Assembly: GCA_024233005.1 (NCBI GenBank)
Contig: JACKQE010000004.1
Location: 124,001 to 188,000, forward strand
Direction: 5' to 3'
Source: Akkermansiaceae bacterium
GTDB taxonomy: Bacteria; Verrucomicrobiota; Verrucomicrobiia; Verrucomicrobiales; DEV007
DNA length: 64,000 nucleotides
In this document: positions 16,428 through 25,867 of the stretch, piece by piece
How positions within the stretch are numbered: the stretch's first letter is position 1
Layout of the letters: the number at the start of each line of letters is the position of its first letter
Program-made: the position numbers and the translations under genes
Notes under the pieces: generated by a model
Database searches by the model: none
What the model was told of the DNA's origin: nothing
Seen by the model: the letters and a program-made list of their open reading frames with translations, nothing else

Positions 16428-17963
16428 CTAGCCGACCATCGGCAACAGCCAGGCCCCAAGAAGCACCGCCCCCAGTCCGCAGAACGACATCACGATCATC
16501 ATCACACTGACGGTGCGGAAGGTTTCCTTCTCAGTCATGCCGGACATGCGACCGATGAGCCAGAAGCCACTGTCATTGGCCCAGGAAATGGGTTTCGACC
16601 CGCATCCGATCGCCAGGGCGAGGTAGAGCGGATGATAGGGCAACGCCACTCCCGCCACGATGGGCGCCACGATACTCACCGCCGTGGTCATGGCGACCGT
16701 CGCGGAACCTTGGGCCGTTCGGATCAGGGCCGTCACCAGATAGGCCACCGGGATCCAGAAAAACGCCGATCCGGCCTCGATGCCTGCCAGCACCGAAGGG
16801 AGTCCAGTGGACTTGAGCGCAGCCCCGAAAGCGCTCCCCGCTGCCGTGATAAGAATGATCTGGCCCGCTCCAACGAGCCCGGTGCCGGTCGCGTCCGCGA
16901 CTTTCTCGAATGACCGGCCGGAACGGCTCCAGACCAAACCAAGCGCAATGCCTGTGCTGAGCAGGAGCGCCGATTGATTGTCGGTCACCCAAGCCAAAGG
17001 CCCCGAGCGGAAAGGAGAAAAGAGGGTCACCGCCCAGGCAGGACCACTCTGGGTCACCGAGGCCAGCGTACCGGCACCGATCAGCAGCACCGGCAGCAGA
17101 ATGGGAAGCAACGAGATCCAAAGCGAGGGCAGGTTCGTATCTTCCACATGAGCGGCGGCTTCCAAATCCTTTTCCGTGAGATCGGCGGAAGGACGCAATG
17201 GTATCACCCACCGCCGGTTTGCCCAGAGAGCATACCCATACCCACCGCTCACCGCAACCAAACCTACCACCATGCCTCCCGCCATCATCAATCCGAGATC
17301 AACCTTGAGATCCGAGGCCGCCATGAGAGGACCGGGGGTCGGCGGCACGAGCGAGTGAGCCATCGTGGCCCCCGCCACAATGGCGAGGATGTAGAGCAGA
17401 TAATTTTTCCCGGTACGAAGATGGAGGGCTTTCCCCAAGGGCATCAGGAGAAAAAACACCGTGTCGAAAAACACCGGAATTCCCAGGATGAATCCACTCG
17501 TCGTGAAGGCCAGTGGAGCCCGGCCTTCCCCGAGCGTGCGCTGCAGCGAAAGAACGACCCGCTGGGCGGCACCGCTGTCGAGCAGGCATTTCCCGATGAT
17601 ACCAGCCAGTGCGATGAGAATGGCAAAATTTCCGCAAGCTTTCCCAAAATCCTCTGCAACCCGCTTGGGGAAAGGCATGGTGGAGCGTTTCAGAGCAGTG
17701 AGGTGGTTCGCCACCATGGCCGCGGGAGCCCCCTCCAGACGGGCCTCACCGGGAACCAGTCCGGGACTGGTCAGAGCGACTTCGGGGAAGAGCACCCCGC
17801 GCTCGCTTCTTCCCAGATTGGAGGCATAGATCGCCTCGCGGGGAGTCCACGCGGAAACCACCATCGCGGCCACAATAAGAGCAAGAAAAGCATGCAGTCG
17901 GAACCCCAGTATGCCCCCGAGAACCAGGATCAGACCAAGAAAGAGGAGCGCCAAAGGAGACAT
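16428..17963 (-). CDS. GntP family permease (gluconate:proton symporter-like)
   Basis: A 511-residue inner-membrane transporter with about 12 to 14 hydrophobic segments. Motifs of the GntP family include ILGIPVFFDTVFFLLMPLGK, GATMAHSLVPPTPGPLMAA and TALIRTAQGSATVAMTTA, and near the end a CGSKPISWANDSGFWLI segment. It probably takes up a sugar acid such as gluconate with protons. After the first two membrane helices there is a hydrophilic insertion (about residues 45-105) longer than in enterobacterial GntP. It is convergent with the CbiX partner gene and divergent from the sulfatase. Confidence 0.88.
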   Translation of the reverse strand: MSPLALLFLGLILVLGGILGFRLHAFLALIVAAMVVSAWTPREAIYASNLGRSERGVLFPEVALTSPGLVPGEARLEGAPAAMVANHLTALKRSTMPFPKRVAEDFGKACGNFAILIALAGIIGKCLLDSGAAQRVVLSLQRTLGEGRAPLAFTTSGFILGIPVFFDTVFFLLMPLGKALHLRTGKNYLLYILAIVAGATMAHSLVPPTPGPLMAASDLKVDLGLMMAGGMVVGLVAVSGGYGYALWANRRWVIPLRPSADLTEKDLEAAAHVEDTNLPSLWISLLPILLPVLLIGAGTLASVTQSGPAWAVTLFSPFRSGPLAWVTDNQSALLLSTGIALGLVWSRSGRSFEKVADATGTGLVGAGQIILITAAGSAFGAALKSTGLPSVLAGIEAGSAFFWIPVAYLVTALIRTAQGSATVAMTTAVSIVAPIVAGVALPYHPLYLALAIGCGSKPISWANDSGFWLIGRMSGMTEKETFRTVSVMMIVMSFCGLGAVLLGAWLLPMVG

Positions 17964-18109
17964 GGAAGTGCGGAGACAGGTGAGTCAGGCCCGCCTTATA
18001 CCCCAAAGCGCCGCCTGCCACAAGCCCGCAAGGCCCGGATTTCAGCGTTGACAGGCATTCCCGATGCCGCCTAGTATCGGCAGGCTCCCAGTGTCCGCAT
18101 TGTCCCATT

Positions 18110-19525
18110 GTGCCGCGACTTCTTCACCATCTTTCCCTGGCTCTGGTCGCCCTGTCGGCAAGCGCGGCCCCTCCCCCCAACATCATCCTCATTGTCGCCG
18201 ACGATCTTGGTTACGCTGATCTCGGCTGCCAAGGGGCGGTGGATTTCGACACGCCACATCTCGACCGTCTGGCGGCCTCCGGCACGCGATTGACGAATTA
18301 CTGCAGCGCGGCATCCACTTGCTCCCCGTCCCGCGCCGCTCTTCTCACGGGGCGTTATCCCGACCGGATTGGACTGACCGAAGATCTGTTGCCATCCCCC
18401 ACGGTGGACGCCGACCAGTCAGATCCAGGAAGCTCCGGCCTCCCTTCGGCGGAAATCACGGTGGCGGAAATTCTGCACCAGGCAGGCTACGCCACCGCGT
18501 GCATTGGAAACTGGCATCTCGGGGACAGGGCGGATTTCCTTCCCACCAAACAAGGCTTCGACCGTTATTTTGGCATTCCCTATTCCAATGATCTCGGCTG
18601 GTGGCACGGGCGACCGAATGGAGAAAACTCCCATCTCCCCCCGATTCCTTTGCTGGAAGGCGTCCGAATTGTCGAAACCTCGCCGGACCAACGGTATCTG
18701 ACCCAGCGCTATACCAAAAAGGCCCTGACCTTCCTGGCGGGCCACCGGAGCAAGCCCTTTTTTCTCTACCTGGCCCACGCGATGCCCCACGTTCCGATTT
18801 TTCCGTCGCCGAAATGGTCTGGATCCGCGCGGTATGGACTCTACGGGGATGTGGTGCAGGAACTCGACGCCAGCGTTGGGGAAATCCTTGACGGGCTCAA
18901 AACACTGGGCTTGGAGGACAATACTCTGGTTATTTTCACCAGTGACAATGGTCCCCAATTGACCAAAGCGCCCCATGCCGGGCGCGCCACACCCTTCCGC
19001 GAGGGAGCGCGAACCCGGTTCGAAGGCGGTTACCGGGTTCCTTGCCTCATCCGGTGGCCCGGTCATGTACCTGCCGGGAAAGTAGCCGAGGGTCTGATGG
19101 CGAGCATTGACTGGATGCCCACTTTAGCTGGACTGGCCAGTGCGGCGCTCCCGGATGATCACACGATCGATGGCCTCGATTGCTGGTCCTACCTCTCTGG
19201 AAAATCAGCCGAATCGCCGCGCGACCGATTTTTCTACAGTCCCTGGGTGGTAAGGATGGGTTCCCTAAAGTTGTTCCTGCCGGGCAATTATCGTGAAGTG
19301 TCTCCCCAATCCTCCAAGGCGGATGCCCATGGAATGGTCAACCACGGGGAGAGCAGACTTTTCGATCTCTCGGTGGATCCCGGAGAAACCCACAATCTCG
19401 CCCCGACCCAACCCGAGAAGGTCACAGAATTGACCGCGCTCCTCAAAGCTTTTCAGGAGGAGCTGAAACCGCCCCCCGACGCCGCTCCCGATCCCGGGAA
19501 GCCGGCTTCCAGCTCAAATCGGTGA
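18110..19525 (+). CDS. Secreted sulfatase (formylglycine-dependent)
   Basis: A 471-residue exported sulfatase. It starts at GTG 18110 with a signal peptide ending near residue 20 (ALSASAAPPP). The metal-site Asp pair is in LIVADDLGYADLG, and the sulfatase signature is TCSPSRAALLTGRYP with Cys71 the residue converted to formylglycine. Later blocks HAMPHVP and FTSDNGPQLT complete the active site. Such enzymes desulfate carbohydrates in PVC bacteria; the substrate is not readable here. No anaerobic or aerobic maturase gene is nearby. It is convergent with argJ. Confidence 0.92.
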   Translation: MPRLLHHLSLALVALSASAAPPPNIILIVADDLGYADLGCQGAVDFDTPHLDRLAASGTRLTNYCSAASTCSPSRAALLTGRYPDRIGLTEDLLPSPTVDADQSDPGSSGLPSAEITVAEILHQAGYATACIGNWHLGDRADFLPTKQGFDRYFGIPYSNDLGWWHGRPNGENSHLPPIPLLEGVRIVETSPDQRYLTQRYTKKALTFLAGHRSKPFFLYLAHAMPHVPIFPSPKWSGSARYGLYGDVVQELDASVGEILDGLKTLGLEDNTLVIFTSDNGPQLTKAPHAGRATPFREGARTRFEGGYRVPCLIRWPGHVPAGKVAEGLMASIDWMPTLAGLASAALPDDHTIDGLDCWSYLSGKSAESPRDRFFYSPWVVRMGSLKLFLPGNYREVSPQSSKADAHGMVNHGESRLFDLSVDPGETHNLAPTQPEKVTELTALLKAFQEELKPPPDAAPDPGKPASSSNR

Positions 19526-19547
19526 GATGGACCTGAGGAGGGGAGAC

Positions 19548-20792
19548 CTACTTTTTGTTCTTCGCGGAGTATTCTGTGCGGTTGAAGTCGACATACTCCG
19601 GTGAGAGATCACTGGTGTAGAGATTGAAAGTTCCGGATCCCAGATTCAAATCGATGGTGACGGTGAATTCCCGGTTGGCCACCACCTTGGCCAGTTTCTC
19701 ATAGGGAGTCGCGCTGGCAAGTCCTTGCCGGGCGGCGCACAGGCCGTCGATAAAAATGTCGACCTGCTCCTCCCGGAGATGGGCTCCGGAGTATCCAACC
19801 GCATGAAGGATCCTTCCCCAGTTGGGATCTCCCCCATTCCAGCTGCTTTTGACCAACAAGGAATTCCCCACGGCCCGCGCGGCGCGCTCGGCATCGGACT
19901 GGCTCCTGGCCCCGCGAACCACGACTTCGACGAGACGGGTGATCCGCTCGCCGTCGCCCACGATCATTTTTCCCAGCCTCAGCATGACGGTTGTCAGCGC
20001 TTCACGGAACAGTCTGGAATGCTCGGAGCCCCTTGAAATGCGGACATTCCCGGCGGCACCGTTGGCGAGCACGATGGCCGTGTCGTTAGTGCTGGTATCC
20101 CCATCCACGGAAATCCGGTTGAAGCTGCGGCTCACGGCTTCTTTTGTGGCGGCCCGCAGTTCTGTCGGCGAAATGTTGGCATCAGTGGTCACAAAAGCCA
20201 GCATGGTGGCCATGTTGGGATGAATCATGCCCGCTCCCTTGGCAATGCCGCCAATCCTGACCGGCACTCCTTCGATGTCGATCTCCACAGAGGTGATTTT
20301 GGGCCGCGTGTCACTCGTCATGATGGCCGCCGCCGCCTCGTCGCCCCCTCCGGCATGCAGTTTTTCAACGAGTTCTGGAATTCGGGGTTCGATCCGGCTC
20401 ATCGGCATGGCCTGTCCGATGATGCCGGTCGAGCAGACCATTACCTCCATCCTTTTGATTTTCAGCGCTTTGGCCGTAAGATCGGCCATTTTCCTGGCAT
20501 CATCCATGCCCCGGCACCCGGTGCAGGCATTGGCGTTGCCACTGTTTACCACCACGGCCCGGGGAGGCGTTCGTTTGATCCATGCCTCTGAAAGTCGGAC
20601 TGGTGCCGCCCTCACCGCATTCTGAGTGAACATCGCCGCACCGTGACTGGGGATGGTTGAATAAATGATTGCCAGATCCAACTTGGGTGATTCCGGGTTT
20701 TTGATACCGCATTTGATTCCCCCTGCGATGAATCCTTGGGCGGCACAGATGCCTCCTGGTATATCTTTAATGTTCAAATTCGTATTTGGCAT
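19548..20792 (-). CDS. argJ: Bifunctional ornithine acetyltransferase / N-acetylglutamate synthase
   Basis: Recycles the acetyl group between acetylornithine and glutamate in arginine synthesis, and may also start the pathway. The 414-residue precursor cleaves itself before the Thr of the motif KGAGMIHPNMATML (Thr196), which becomes the nucleophile. NSGNANACTG and STGIIGQAMP are further family blocks. It sits 52 bp downstream of argC on the same strand, so the two are probably co-transcribed. Confidence 0.95.
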   Translation of the reverse strand: MPNTNLNIKDIPGGICAAQGFIAGGIKCGIKNPESPKLDLAIIYSTIPSHGAAMFTQNAVRAAPVRLSEAWIKRTPPRAVVVNSGNANACTGCRGMDDARKMADLTAKALKIKRMEVMVCSTGIIGQAMPMSRIEPRIPELVEKLHAGGGDEAAAAIMTSDTRPKITSVEIDIEGVPVRIGGIAKGAGMIHPNMATMLAFVTTDANISPTELRAATKEAVSRSFNRISVDGDTSTNDTAIVLANGAAGNVRISRGSEHSRLFREALTTVMLRLGKMIVGDGERITRLVEVVVRGARSQSDAERAARAVGNSLLVKSSWNGGDPNWGRILHAVGYSGAHLREEQVDIFIDGLCAARQGLASATPYEKLAKVVANREFTVTIDLNLGSGTFNLYTSDLSPEYVDFNRTEYSAKNKK

Positions 20793-20844
20793 GATAAATC
20801 CCCCGCGCCCGACAACGGGCAGTTCCTTGCGACAATGCGAGTGG

Positions 20845-21921
20845 TTAAAAGTTCATCAGCCCGGTCGTCTCCGGGAGGGCATGCATGAGGTTGTAACTCT
20901 GCACCGCCTGGCTCGCGGCACCTTTGCCGAGATTGTCCTCGGCGCTCATCAGGATGAGCCGTCCGGTCCGGTTGTCCAGCACCCACCCGATATCAATGAA
21001 GTTGGTTCCCACGACATGCTTGGTGTCAGGGAAGCCACCGAGACCTCTCAACCGGACAAACGGAGCCTGCGAGTAGGCGTCTCGCAAAACATGATTCACT
21101 TCATCGGCCAACCGATCCATCGACACCCCGGTTGATGGCTCGCAAAAAATGGTGGAGGCGATGCCGGCTGTCACTGGCAGGAGATGGGGGACGAAACTGA
21201 TGCGCACTGGCAACGCTGCGGCAAAGGAAAGCTCCTGCTCGATTTCACTGAGGTGGCGGTGTTTGGGAGCGCCATAGGCCCGCAGACTTTCGTTCACTTC
21301 GGCAAAAAGCAGGGCGGTGTCAGCCTTTTTGCCGGCTCCGCTCGCGCCGCTCATACTGGACACGGCGATGGATTCCGGGTCAACCAATCGAGCTTTCAAA
21401 AGAGGAAGGAGCGGCAGGAGAATGCTGGTGGGATAGCATCCCGGAGAGGCCACCAACTGCGCGGATCTGATTTCGGCTGATCTCCATTCCGGGAGACCAT
21501 AGACAGCCTGGGCGAGCAATTCGGGGGCCGGATGGACATGCCCATAAAAGTCCTCGTAAACCGCCGGATCGCGGAGCCGGAAATCCGCACTCAGATCGAT
21601 GACCCGGATTCCTTGGGCCACCAGCGGTTCGGCAAACTCCGCTGCCACCCCGTGAGGAAGCGCGAGGAAAGCACACGTTGCTCTGGCGGAGACAACCGCG
21701 TCAACGGTCGCATCGCTGAAGTTTAGACCTGATACTTTGGAGGCACCGCAAAACCTCGGAAAAATCTCATCAATCGGTTTCCCCGCATGCTGCCGGGAGG
21801 TCACGCAGACCACGTCGGCAGCCGGATGTCCGATCAGAAGCCGCATCAGAACTTCCCCGGAGTAACCACTCGCTCCAATCACGGCCGTGGGAATGGATGG
21901 GAATGTGGAGGCTGCGGACAT
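20845..21921 (-). CDS. argC: N-acetyl-gamma-glutamyl-phosphate reductase
   Basis: Reduces N-acetylglutamyl phosphate to the semialdehyde with NADPH in arginine synthesis. The 358-residue protein begins MSAASTFPSIPTAVIGASGYSG with the nucleotide-binding GASGYSG loop close to the start, and has the catalytic Cys in LVASPGCYPTSILLPL. KHRHLSEIEQ carries the second active-site His. The frame stays open to 22089, but the extra residues do not resemble the family, so ATG 21921 is used. It is first in an argC-argJ pair. Confidence 0.95.
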   Translation of the reverse strand: MSAASTFPSIPTAVIGASGYSGEVLMRLLIGHPAADVVCVTSRQHAGKPIDEIFPRFCGASKVSGLNFSDATVDAVVSARATCAFLALPHGVAAEFAEPLVAQGIRVIDLSADFRLRDPAVYEDFYGHVHPAPELLAQAVYGLPEWRSAEIRSAQLVASPGCYPTSILLPLLPLLKARLVDPESIAVSSMSGASGAGKKADTALLFAEVNESLRAYGAPKHRHLSEIEQELSFAAALPVRISFVPHLLPVTAGIASTIFCEPSTGVSMDRLADEVNHVLRDAYSQAPFVRLRGLGGFPDTKHVVGTNFIDIGWVLDNRTGRLILMSAEDNLGKGAASQAVQSYNLMHALPETTGLMNF

Positions 21922-22108
21922 AGCGGCGAGTGATCGGTTCAAAAAGGGGCGCCCAACAACGCGCAATCCGATTCTCTTGGCAACCTCAATTCCACGCCTT
22001 TCCACGTCTGCCGTCGTTCTCTGAAGGTCAGAAGGAAACTCCGGAGGAGACTCACCTTGTCTGGAAACATCGCTTGACTCGAAGGCCATTCTTTTCTCCC
22101 TTTAAAGC

Positions 22109-23359
22109 ATGGTTCTGATCCCCATCAAAATGCCCCAACTGGGCGAATCCATCGCCGAAGCGACCGTCATGAGCATCGATGTCGCCCCGGGCACGGATGT
22201 GGCGGAAGATTGTGAGCTGTTCCAGGTCGAGACGAACAAAGCCACCATGGGGGTGCCGCCACCTTCTGCCGGACGCATCGTGGAAATCTCCGCCGTGGTC
22301 GACCAAAGCTATGCTGTCGGGGCCATCCTCGCCTACATCGAAGTGGACGAAGAAACCGCCCGACGACTCGGAATGCTCCCCCAGGAATCGACCGCACCGA
22401 TGACCCCGACTTCGAGCAACAACGGCAGCAGCCCAACGGGAGAGAGTGACAACCTGCACTTCCGGATCAACACATCGGATGCCATCTCCACGGTGGAAGA
22501 GCCTACCGTGCAACCGACCGTGGAAGGACTGCCGGTACCGGCCCGGGCCTCCGGCGCCACCTTCATGTCGCCACGGATGAAAGCCCGCATGGAAGAAATC
22601 GGCCTCAATGCCGCCGATCTCGCCGGCGTGGCCGGAAGCGGTGCCGGAGGACGCCTCACAATCGAGGATTTCGAGAAATTTCTTTCTGAACTGGACCGCA
22701 ACAAGATGACCACGGCGTCACCGATGCGGATTGCAGTGGCCGATTCCATGCGCCGCAGCTGGACTCGTCCCCTCGCCACGGTGGGGCGCCCCGTCCTCCT
22801 CGACAACCTTCTGAACCACCGCCGAAACTGCGACCCAAAACCCGGAATCACTCTCTATGCGATGAGGGCCATGGCCATCGCGCTGTCTCAAAACACCGCC
22901 GCCGCCGGCCGCCTGATCGGGGAACGCATTGTCCATCCGGAAGCCATCGACATCGGGTTCGCCGTGGAAGTGGAGGATGGCGTTCTTGTGCCAGTAATTC
23001 GCAAGGTCGACCAAATGAACCTGCGGGACCTGACCCCGGACTACGAAAACCTCGTCCGCCAAGCGAGGCTCCGCCGCCTGCCCCGGGAGGCCTCAGGTGC
23101 CGGTATCGCCACGGTAACCAATTTCGGAGCCTTCGGCATCGTCTGGGCAACCCCGATTCCCCTGCCCGAGCAAAATCTGGTGCTAGGGATCGGAGCCGGT
23201 CGCCGCGCCCCGATTTGGGATGAGGCCAGCGGTGCTTTCGTGCCCCGGATGGAAGCCCAGATCACCCTCAGCTTTGATCACCGCAACCTCGATGGAGGAG
23301 CCGCCGGAAGACTTCTGGAACACATCGACGCCCTGCTCCAAACTCCGGAAAAGCTCTGA
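22109..23359 (+). CDS. Dihydrolipoamide acyltransferase (E2) of a 2-oxoacid dehydrogenase-type complex
   Basis: A 416-residue three-part E2 protein. Residues 1-80 are a lipoyl domain with the modified lysine at 44 (FQVETNKATM). Residues about 150-190 are the subunit-binding domain (FMSPRMKARMEEIGLNAADL). The rest is the acyltransferase core, ending with SFDHRNLDGGAAGRLLEHID where His391 and Asp395 are catalytic. The core is somewhat short. No E1 or E3 gene lies next to it, so the substrate (pyruvate, branched-chain or other oxoacid) is open. It is convergent with the WYL regulator. Confidence 0.85.
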   Translation: MVLIPIKMPQLGESIAEATVMSIDVAPGTDVAEDCELFQVETNKATMGVPPPSAGRIVEISAVVDQSYAVGAILAYIEVDEETARRLGMLPQESTAPMTPTSSNNGSSPTGESDNLHFRINTSDAISTVEEPTVQPTVEGLPVPARASGATFMSPRMKARMEEIGLNAADLAGVAGSGAGGRLTIEDFEKFLSELDRNKMTTASPMRIAVADSMRRSWTRPLATVGRPVLLDNLLNHRRNCDPKPGITLYAMRAMAIALSQNTAAAGRLIGERIVHPEAIDIGFAVEVEDGVLVPVIRKVDQMNLRDLTPDYENLVRQARLRRLPREASGAGIATVTNFGAFGIVWATPIPLPEQNLVLGIGAGRRAPIWDEASGAFVPRMEAQITLSFDHRNLDGGAAGRLLEHIDALLQTPEKL

Positions 23360-23375
23360 GCAAGCCTCACCGGTA

Positions 23376-24209
23376 TCACGGAGCCACCAAAAAGTGCGCC
23401 GGAGCCTGGATCGATGTCCCGGGATCGTGAACCCGCAGGGCCGCCAGAAGGTATTGTCGCATGGCCCGACGAACCTTGAGCTCCCATCGCCCCGTCGCAG
23501 GCAGCCCATAGTCCCGAATCAGCGCCCGTCGGCCGGTGTCGCCCAGCTTGGGATTGATTTCCAGCACGAGGGTTTCATAGGTTTCCCAATCCTCGTCTCT
23601 TGGCAGCCGGGGGGAAATAGCAGAGGGATCAGGCCACTCGGCAGACTCAACCCGGCTCAGAACGAAATCCCGAAAGCCGCCCGATTCCTCGCACCAGGCA
23701 CGCACATGCCATCTCAGCCCGTCGTGGGCCAAGGCATGGGGCACGATCCAACGCCACTTCACGGTATCGCTGTGGACCGACCAATACTTCATGCGGAGCC
23801 TGAGACGTTCCCTGACAGCCAGGAAAACACAGCGTAATACCGCCGCCGCAGGGCGTCGCACGGGCAAGTGAATGTGTTCAACCCTGGCAATATCCCCACT
23901 GCCTTGCTCGCTGCTCCCTCCGCTGCCAAAAAGCCCCACGGCCTCCTCCAACGTGGGATCGTGAAGGCGGCAGACCATTTTGGAAGAACCCTCATACCGT
24001 TTCAAATTGAGATTGTAAACCAAGGCACCCGGATTGAGTTCGAGATAACGCTGGAGATCAGAGGAAGCCTGGGCCAGCGATACCCCGAAAATGGCGGTAA
24101 GATCACTGCGCCGGACCCAGCCCCGCCACCAAGCAGCCCGCTCGATGGTTTTCAGCCGCTCCAGAACCGGCCAAGCCTCCGTGTATTCGCGGATCGGTTC
24201 TATTGTCAT
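23376..24209 (-). CDS. WYL-domain transcriptional regulator, BrxR/CapW-like
   Basis: A 277-residue regulator. The N-terminal winged helix (RLKTIERAAWWRGWVRRSDL, then FGVSLAQASSDLQRYLELNP) matches the start of the BrxR/CapW family, known as repressors of BREX, CBASS and other phage-defence genes. The central WYL domain keeps GLRWHVRAWCEESGGFRDFV (WHV in place of WYL), and a C-terminal WCX-like domain follows. ATG 24209 is chosen over the upstream frame. A TATACT box lies only 5 nt before it and inside a small inverted repeat, which suggests a leaderless, self-repressed transcript. No defence genes adjoin it. Confidence 0.78.
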   Translation of the reverse strand: MTIEPIREYTEAWPVLERLKTIERAAWWRGWVRRSDLTAIFGVSLAQASSDLQRYLELNPGALVYNLNLKRYEGSSKMVCRLHDPTLEEAVGLFGSGGSSEQGSGDIARVEHIHLPVRRPAAAVLRCVFLAVRERLRLRMKYWSVHSDTVKWRWIVPHALAHDGLRWHVRAWCEESGGFRDFVLSRVESAEWPDPSAISPRLPRDEDWETYETLVLEINPKLGDTGRRALIRDYGLPATGRWELKVRRAMRQYLLAALRVHDPGTSIQAPAHFLVAP

Positions 24210-24213
24210 ATTA

Positions 24214-24232
24214 CAGTATAGTTTCTTTACTG
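24214..24232. promoter_or_regulatory. Inverted repeat and -10 box at the WYL regulator start
   Basis: CAGTA (24214-24218) and TACTG (24228-24232) form a 5-bp inverted repeat with a 9-bp centre, 4 bp upstream of the WYL gene ATG. On the minus strand TATACT (24220-24215) is a good -10 box placed 5 nt before that ATG. The repeat covers the box, as expected for an autorepressor site. It could also influence the divergent phosphatase gene. Confidence 0.4.
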
Positions 24233-24369
24233 AATAAACTACCACCGATGTTCAAGCGTGCAACAATTTTGTCCCCCCTTGCTCCCCATGGTCAGAACAT
24301 TTCCCGGGCCAGACGCACCGTCATCACGCCGGATTGACACACCGCTTGAAACGCCTCCATAATGCAGGG

Positions 24370-25839
24370 ATGCTGCATCTCCGTTCCAGTCTGCCTCTGC
24401 TGCCAGTTTTCGGCGTCTGGAGCCTCTGCTATGCGCTGGGCCTCCCAGCATTGCGGGCGGACATTGACCATGGGCAAGGTGAGATGGTGGGGGAGGTCAC
24501 GGCACATTCCGCCATTCTCCAAAGTCGCCTCACGGAGGGAACCCGCCTGATCGATGGAGATCTGCCGGGACACGCCGGAGAAGCCCGATTCGAAATTTCA
24601 GATCAGGAATCGTTCACTCCTTCCGCCTTTACAGACTGGCTTACCGCGAGCCCTGACCACGATTTTATTGTGAAAGCCCGGATCAACGGCCTGCTCCCGG
24701 GACATCCTTATTACTTCCGGCTCCAATTTACGGAAAAGGACCGGACAACCGCGAAAACCGGTCCCACCCGCCGGTTCCACACTTGGGCACCAGGATCGAT
24801 CGAACCCGTGCATTTCGTGGTGACCTCCTGCATGAACTACGCGGCGTTCCATGGGCTGACCAAAGGCTCTGGGCCGCCCTACACCGGGGCTGACCGTAGC
24901 CTGGGCTATCCGGCGCTGGAGGCCATTTTGAAGCTCAAGCCCCAGGCCTTTGTCGGCACCGGGGACATCGTTTATTACGACCAACCCGCCAAAACCGCCG
25001 CCAAAACCCAGCCCGAACTGCGACGCAAATGGCACGAACAATTCGTGCAACCGCGGTTTCCCAAGCTCTTCGCCGAAGTTCCCACCTACTGGGAAAAGGA
25101 CGATCATGATTGGCGGCGCAATGACAGTGATCCGTCCGGACCTTATGAACCTCCCGTGAATCTCGGCCTGGCGACTTTCCGCGAACAGACGCCAGTGGTG
25201 TTGCCGGGGGATGCCGATCAAAAGACCTACCGGACTCACCGGTTGAGCCGTGATCTCCAAATCTGGTTGGTGGAAGGACGCGACTACCGCTCCCCCAACA
25301 ACTCGCCGGATGGCCCGGAGAAAACCCTGTGGGGTCAGGAGCAAATGAAATGGCTCAAGGAAACGCTGCTGGCCAGCGATGCGACCTTCAAAATCCTGAT
25401 TTCCCCCACCCCGTTGGTGGGCCCTGACGATGCTTACAAAAAGGACAACCACACCAACATGGGAGGCTTCCGCCATGAAGGGCTCGCTTTCAAAGAATGG
25501 ATCCGCGAAGCCGGACTGACGGACCGGTTTTTCATCATGAACGGGGACCGCCACTGGCAATACCACAGCATCGATCCGACCGGAATCCATGAATTCAGCT
25601 GCGGCACGCTAGACGACTCCAACGCGCGCAAAGGGCGTATTCCGGGGGACCCCAAGTCCACTGATCCGCAAAGCACCATCACGCAACCCTACGGCCAGGG
25701 GAAAGCGGATCAAGTCACGGGCGGCTTCATCGAAGTCGTGGTATCCAGACCACCGACTGCCGGGAAACCGGAGATTGCCTTTCAGTTTTACGACGACACC
25801 GGCCTGCTTGGCTACCGCAAATCCTTCACCACTCACTGA
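24370..25839 (+). CDS. PhoD-like secreted metallophosphatase
   Basis: A 489-residue exported protein of the alkaline phosphatase D family. A signal peptide ends near the Ala in LGLPALRADI. A fibronectin-like N-terminal domain precedes the phosphatase core, which shows VVTSCMNYAAF, VGTGDIVYYD (metal Asp), WEKDDHDWRRND and, later, FIMNGDRHWQYHSID (metal His). Such enzymes hydrolyse phosphomono- or diesters and use calcium or iron in characterised members. ATG 24370 is preferred to TTG 24334. The next gene, a Tat-exported oxidoreductase, follows 28 bp downstream. Confidence 0.87.
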   Translation: MLHLRSSLPLLPVFGVWSLCYALGLPALRADIDHGQGEMVGEVTAHSAILQSRLTEGTRLIDGDLPGHAGEARFEISDQESFTPSAFTDWLTASPDHDFIVKARINGLLPGHPYYFRLQFTEKDRTTAKTGPTRRFHTWAPGSIEPVHFVVTSCMNYAAFHGLTKGSGPPYTGADRSLGYPALEAILKLKPQAFVGTGDIVYYDQPAKTAAKTQPELRRKWHEQFVQPRFPKLFAEVPTYWEKDDHDWRRNDSDPSGPYEPPVNLGLATFREQTPVVLPGDADQKTYRTHRLSRDLQIWLVEGRDYRSPNNSPDGPEKTLWGQEQMKWLKETLLASDATFKILISPTPLVGPDDAYKKDNHTNMGGFRHEGLAFKEWIREAGLTDRFFIMNGDRHWQYHSIDPTGIHEFSCGTLDDSNARKGRIPGDPKSTDPQSTITQPYGQGKADQVTGGFIEVVVSRPPTAGKPEIAFQFYDDTGLLGYRKSFTTH

Positions 25840-25867
25840 CCCTGTCACCACCCCAAAGCATCCGAAC

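Noticed and set aside
16974..18074. Open frame on the plus strand (366 codons) opposite the GntP permease
   Set aside because: Composition is charged and low complexity; the opposite GntP frame has clear membrane motifs.
23376..24209. Phage-defence island around the BrxR/CapW-like gene
   Set aside because: The neighbours are an E2 protein and a PhoD-like phosphatase, neither part of BREX, CBASS or similar systems.
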